NCBI GenBank assembly: GCA_003508835.1 | Contig: PUFA01000311.1 | Location: forward strand, 1,302,001-1,366,000 | DNA: 64,000 bases | Direction of reading: 5' to 3' | Source: Eonycteris spelaea | Taxonomy: Eukaryota; Chordata; Mammalia; Chiroptera; Pteropodidae | In this document: piece after piece, positions 62,985 through 64,000 of the stretch | Numbering within the stretch: the stretch's first letter is position 1 | Layout of the letters: the number at the start of each line of letters is the position of its first letter | Translations under genes and position numbers: made by a program | Notes under the pieces: generated by a model | What the model saw: only the letters and a program-made list of their open reading frames with translations | Database searches by the model: none | Told to the model about the DNA's origin: nothing

Positions 62985-63305
62985 CAGGTTGAACTCCCAA
63001 CCCCAATATCACGGCGTTGCGGAGATGAGGGTTTTGTGAGGTCATTCAGAGTTGAAGGCAGGGGCCTCATACGTGGGGGTTAGTGCTCTTTGAAAAGAGA
63101 CCTTGGAAGGATCCCTAACGCCTTAGGTTGTGTGAGGACAGAGGGAGAACTTTCATTAGACAGTCGGAGACCTGGAAGAGGACCCTCACTCGACCATGCT
63201 GGCACCCCGATATCGGACATCCGGCCTCAGAAGGGTGAGAAGTACAAGCTCTGTTGTTTATAAGCCACCTTGCCTATCGTACTTTGCAGCCGAGACTAAG
63301 CTAGC
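62985..63305 (+). repeat. MaLR-type LTR, XYLT1 intron 7
   Basis: CAGGTTGAACTCCCAACCCC, ACCATGCTGGCACCCCGATA, CTGTTGTTTATAAGCCACC and the ending GCAGCCGAGACTAAGCTAG correspond to an MLT1-like LTR. It is a solo LTR with no internal ERV sequence. Confidence 0.65.
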
Positions 63306-64000
63306 TTCCTGCGCTGAGGCCTGAACAGCGGTGACAGGCCCCCCAGAGCTGTTTGAACACTTTTCAAAGCCGACAGGACGGGCTGGGTCCCGGCATCTAG
63401 CTGTGATGGCTGTCGGTGCGGGGGACTAGTGCAGGTCCAGCAGGAGCCTGGCTGGCCGTCTTTGGGATCACTGCGATTTCTGACGTGACCGATGAGGCCA
63501 ACGCTCTGTTGTCCGTCTGTCAGGAAGTGACGGAACGATATTCAAAGTTCAAAAAGGGGTTCTCGGTGTGGAGAGAGTCGTTATTTAGGACTGACGACCA
63601 CAGAGGACCTGTCCCAGGTTGACGCAGCCGCGTCTCCCGAGGGCCAGGACACACAGTTGTGCGGATTTCGCACGGCACAGCTGTGCCGTTGACATTGTAG
63701 ATGATCAGAGGTTGGCATTATGGTTGTTTTTTTTTTTACACAGCCGTTTTCTAGGAAATGACAGTAAATGTCTTATTCTAACAAAATCGATGTATCGCGA
63801 TGATTTTGTGACCAACAGGAGCCAAGTGTCTTGGGGAAGGGCTGCCTCTTCTCCCAGAGACACTGTGGACTGCTGGTGGCATCTCCTCTAAATGCCTCCA
63901 GAGACTGGAGGAGACCATGGGCCCTGCTCCGACAGCGAGGTCCCTTGCACTGGATGTGGTCCTCCATCTTCAGCTGGGTGTTTGGAGGACTCTGTACTGG

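Overview
The window is placental-mammal nuclear DNA. It is not bacterial or viral. The only protein-coding gene I can support is the 3' part of XYLT1 (xylosyltransferase 1, which starts glycosaminoglycan chains on proteoglycans), on the minus strand. Five consecutive coding exons with GT-AG junctions and compatible phases are readable: exon 8 (60918-61094), exon 9 (56996-57258), exon 10 (49984-50179), exon 11 (44165-44497) and exon 12 (39489-39810). By alignment from memory to the 959-residue human protein they cover about residues 530-959, i.e. the end of the GT14 catalytic domain and the xylosyltransferase C-terminal domain. Exons 1-7 lie beyond the right edge.

Layout. 1 to about 34,190 is the intergenic region downstream of XYLT1. 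It holds old L1 tails, L2, MIR, hAT elements (MER1, MER5A, MER20 types), LTR-like repeats, microsatellites, two CpG-rich islands and several conserved-looking AT-rich blocks. About 34,195-39,488 is the predicted XYLT1 3' UTR, with a poly(A) signal at 34,219-34,224. 39,489-61,094 holds exons 12 to 8 with introns 11 to 8. 61,095-64,000 is part of intron 7.

Notable points. (1) The exon 8 splice donor, with the last bases of the exon, is tandemly copied twice into intron 8; the first copy is in frame (+45 nt, 15 codons, no stop). (2) Exons 11 and 12 each lack one base in a short G/C run compared with the expected XYLT1 reading frame. The rest of the coding sequence looks well conserved, so consensus errors are the first suspicion, but real lesions cannot be excluded. 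(3) Intron 10 holds a block dense in homeodomain-type motifs, and intron 9 holds a near-perfect heat-shock element and an octamer. (4) Many old repeats carry CpG where the family usually has TpG or CpA, and CpG density is patchy.

Organism. MIR, L2 and MER repeats place it in Eutheria. The L1 tails at 17,650 and 55,935 resemble those I associate with laurasiatherians, bats in particular. No young lineage SINE (Alu, B1/B2, carnivore SINEC, ruminant Bov) was recognised. The species is not determined.
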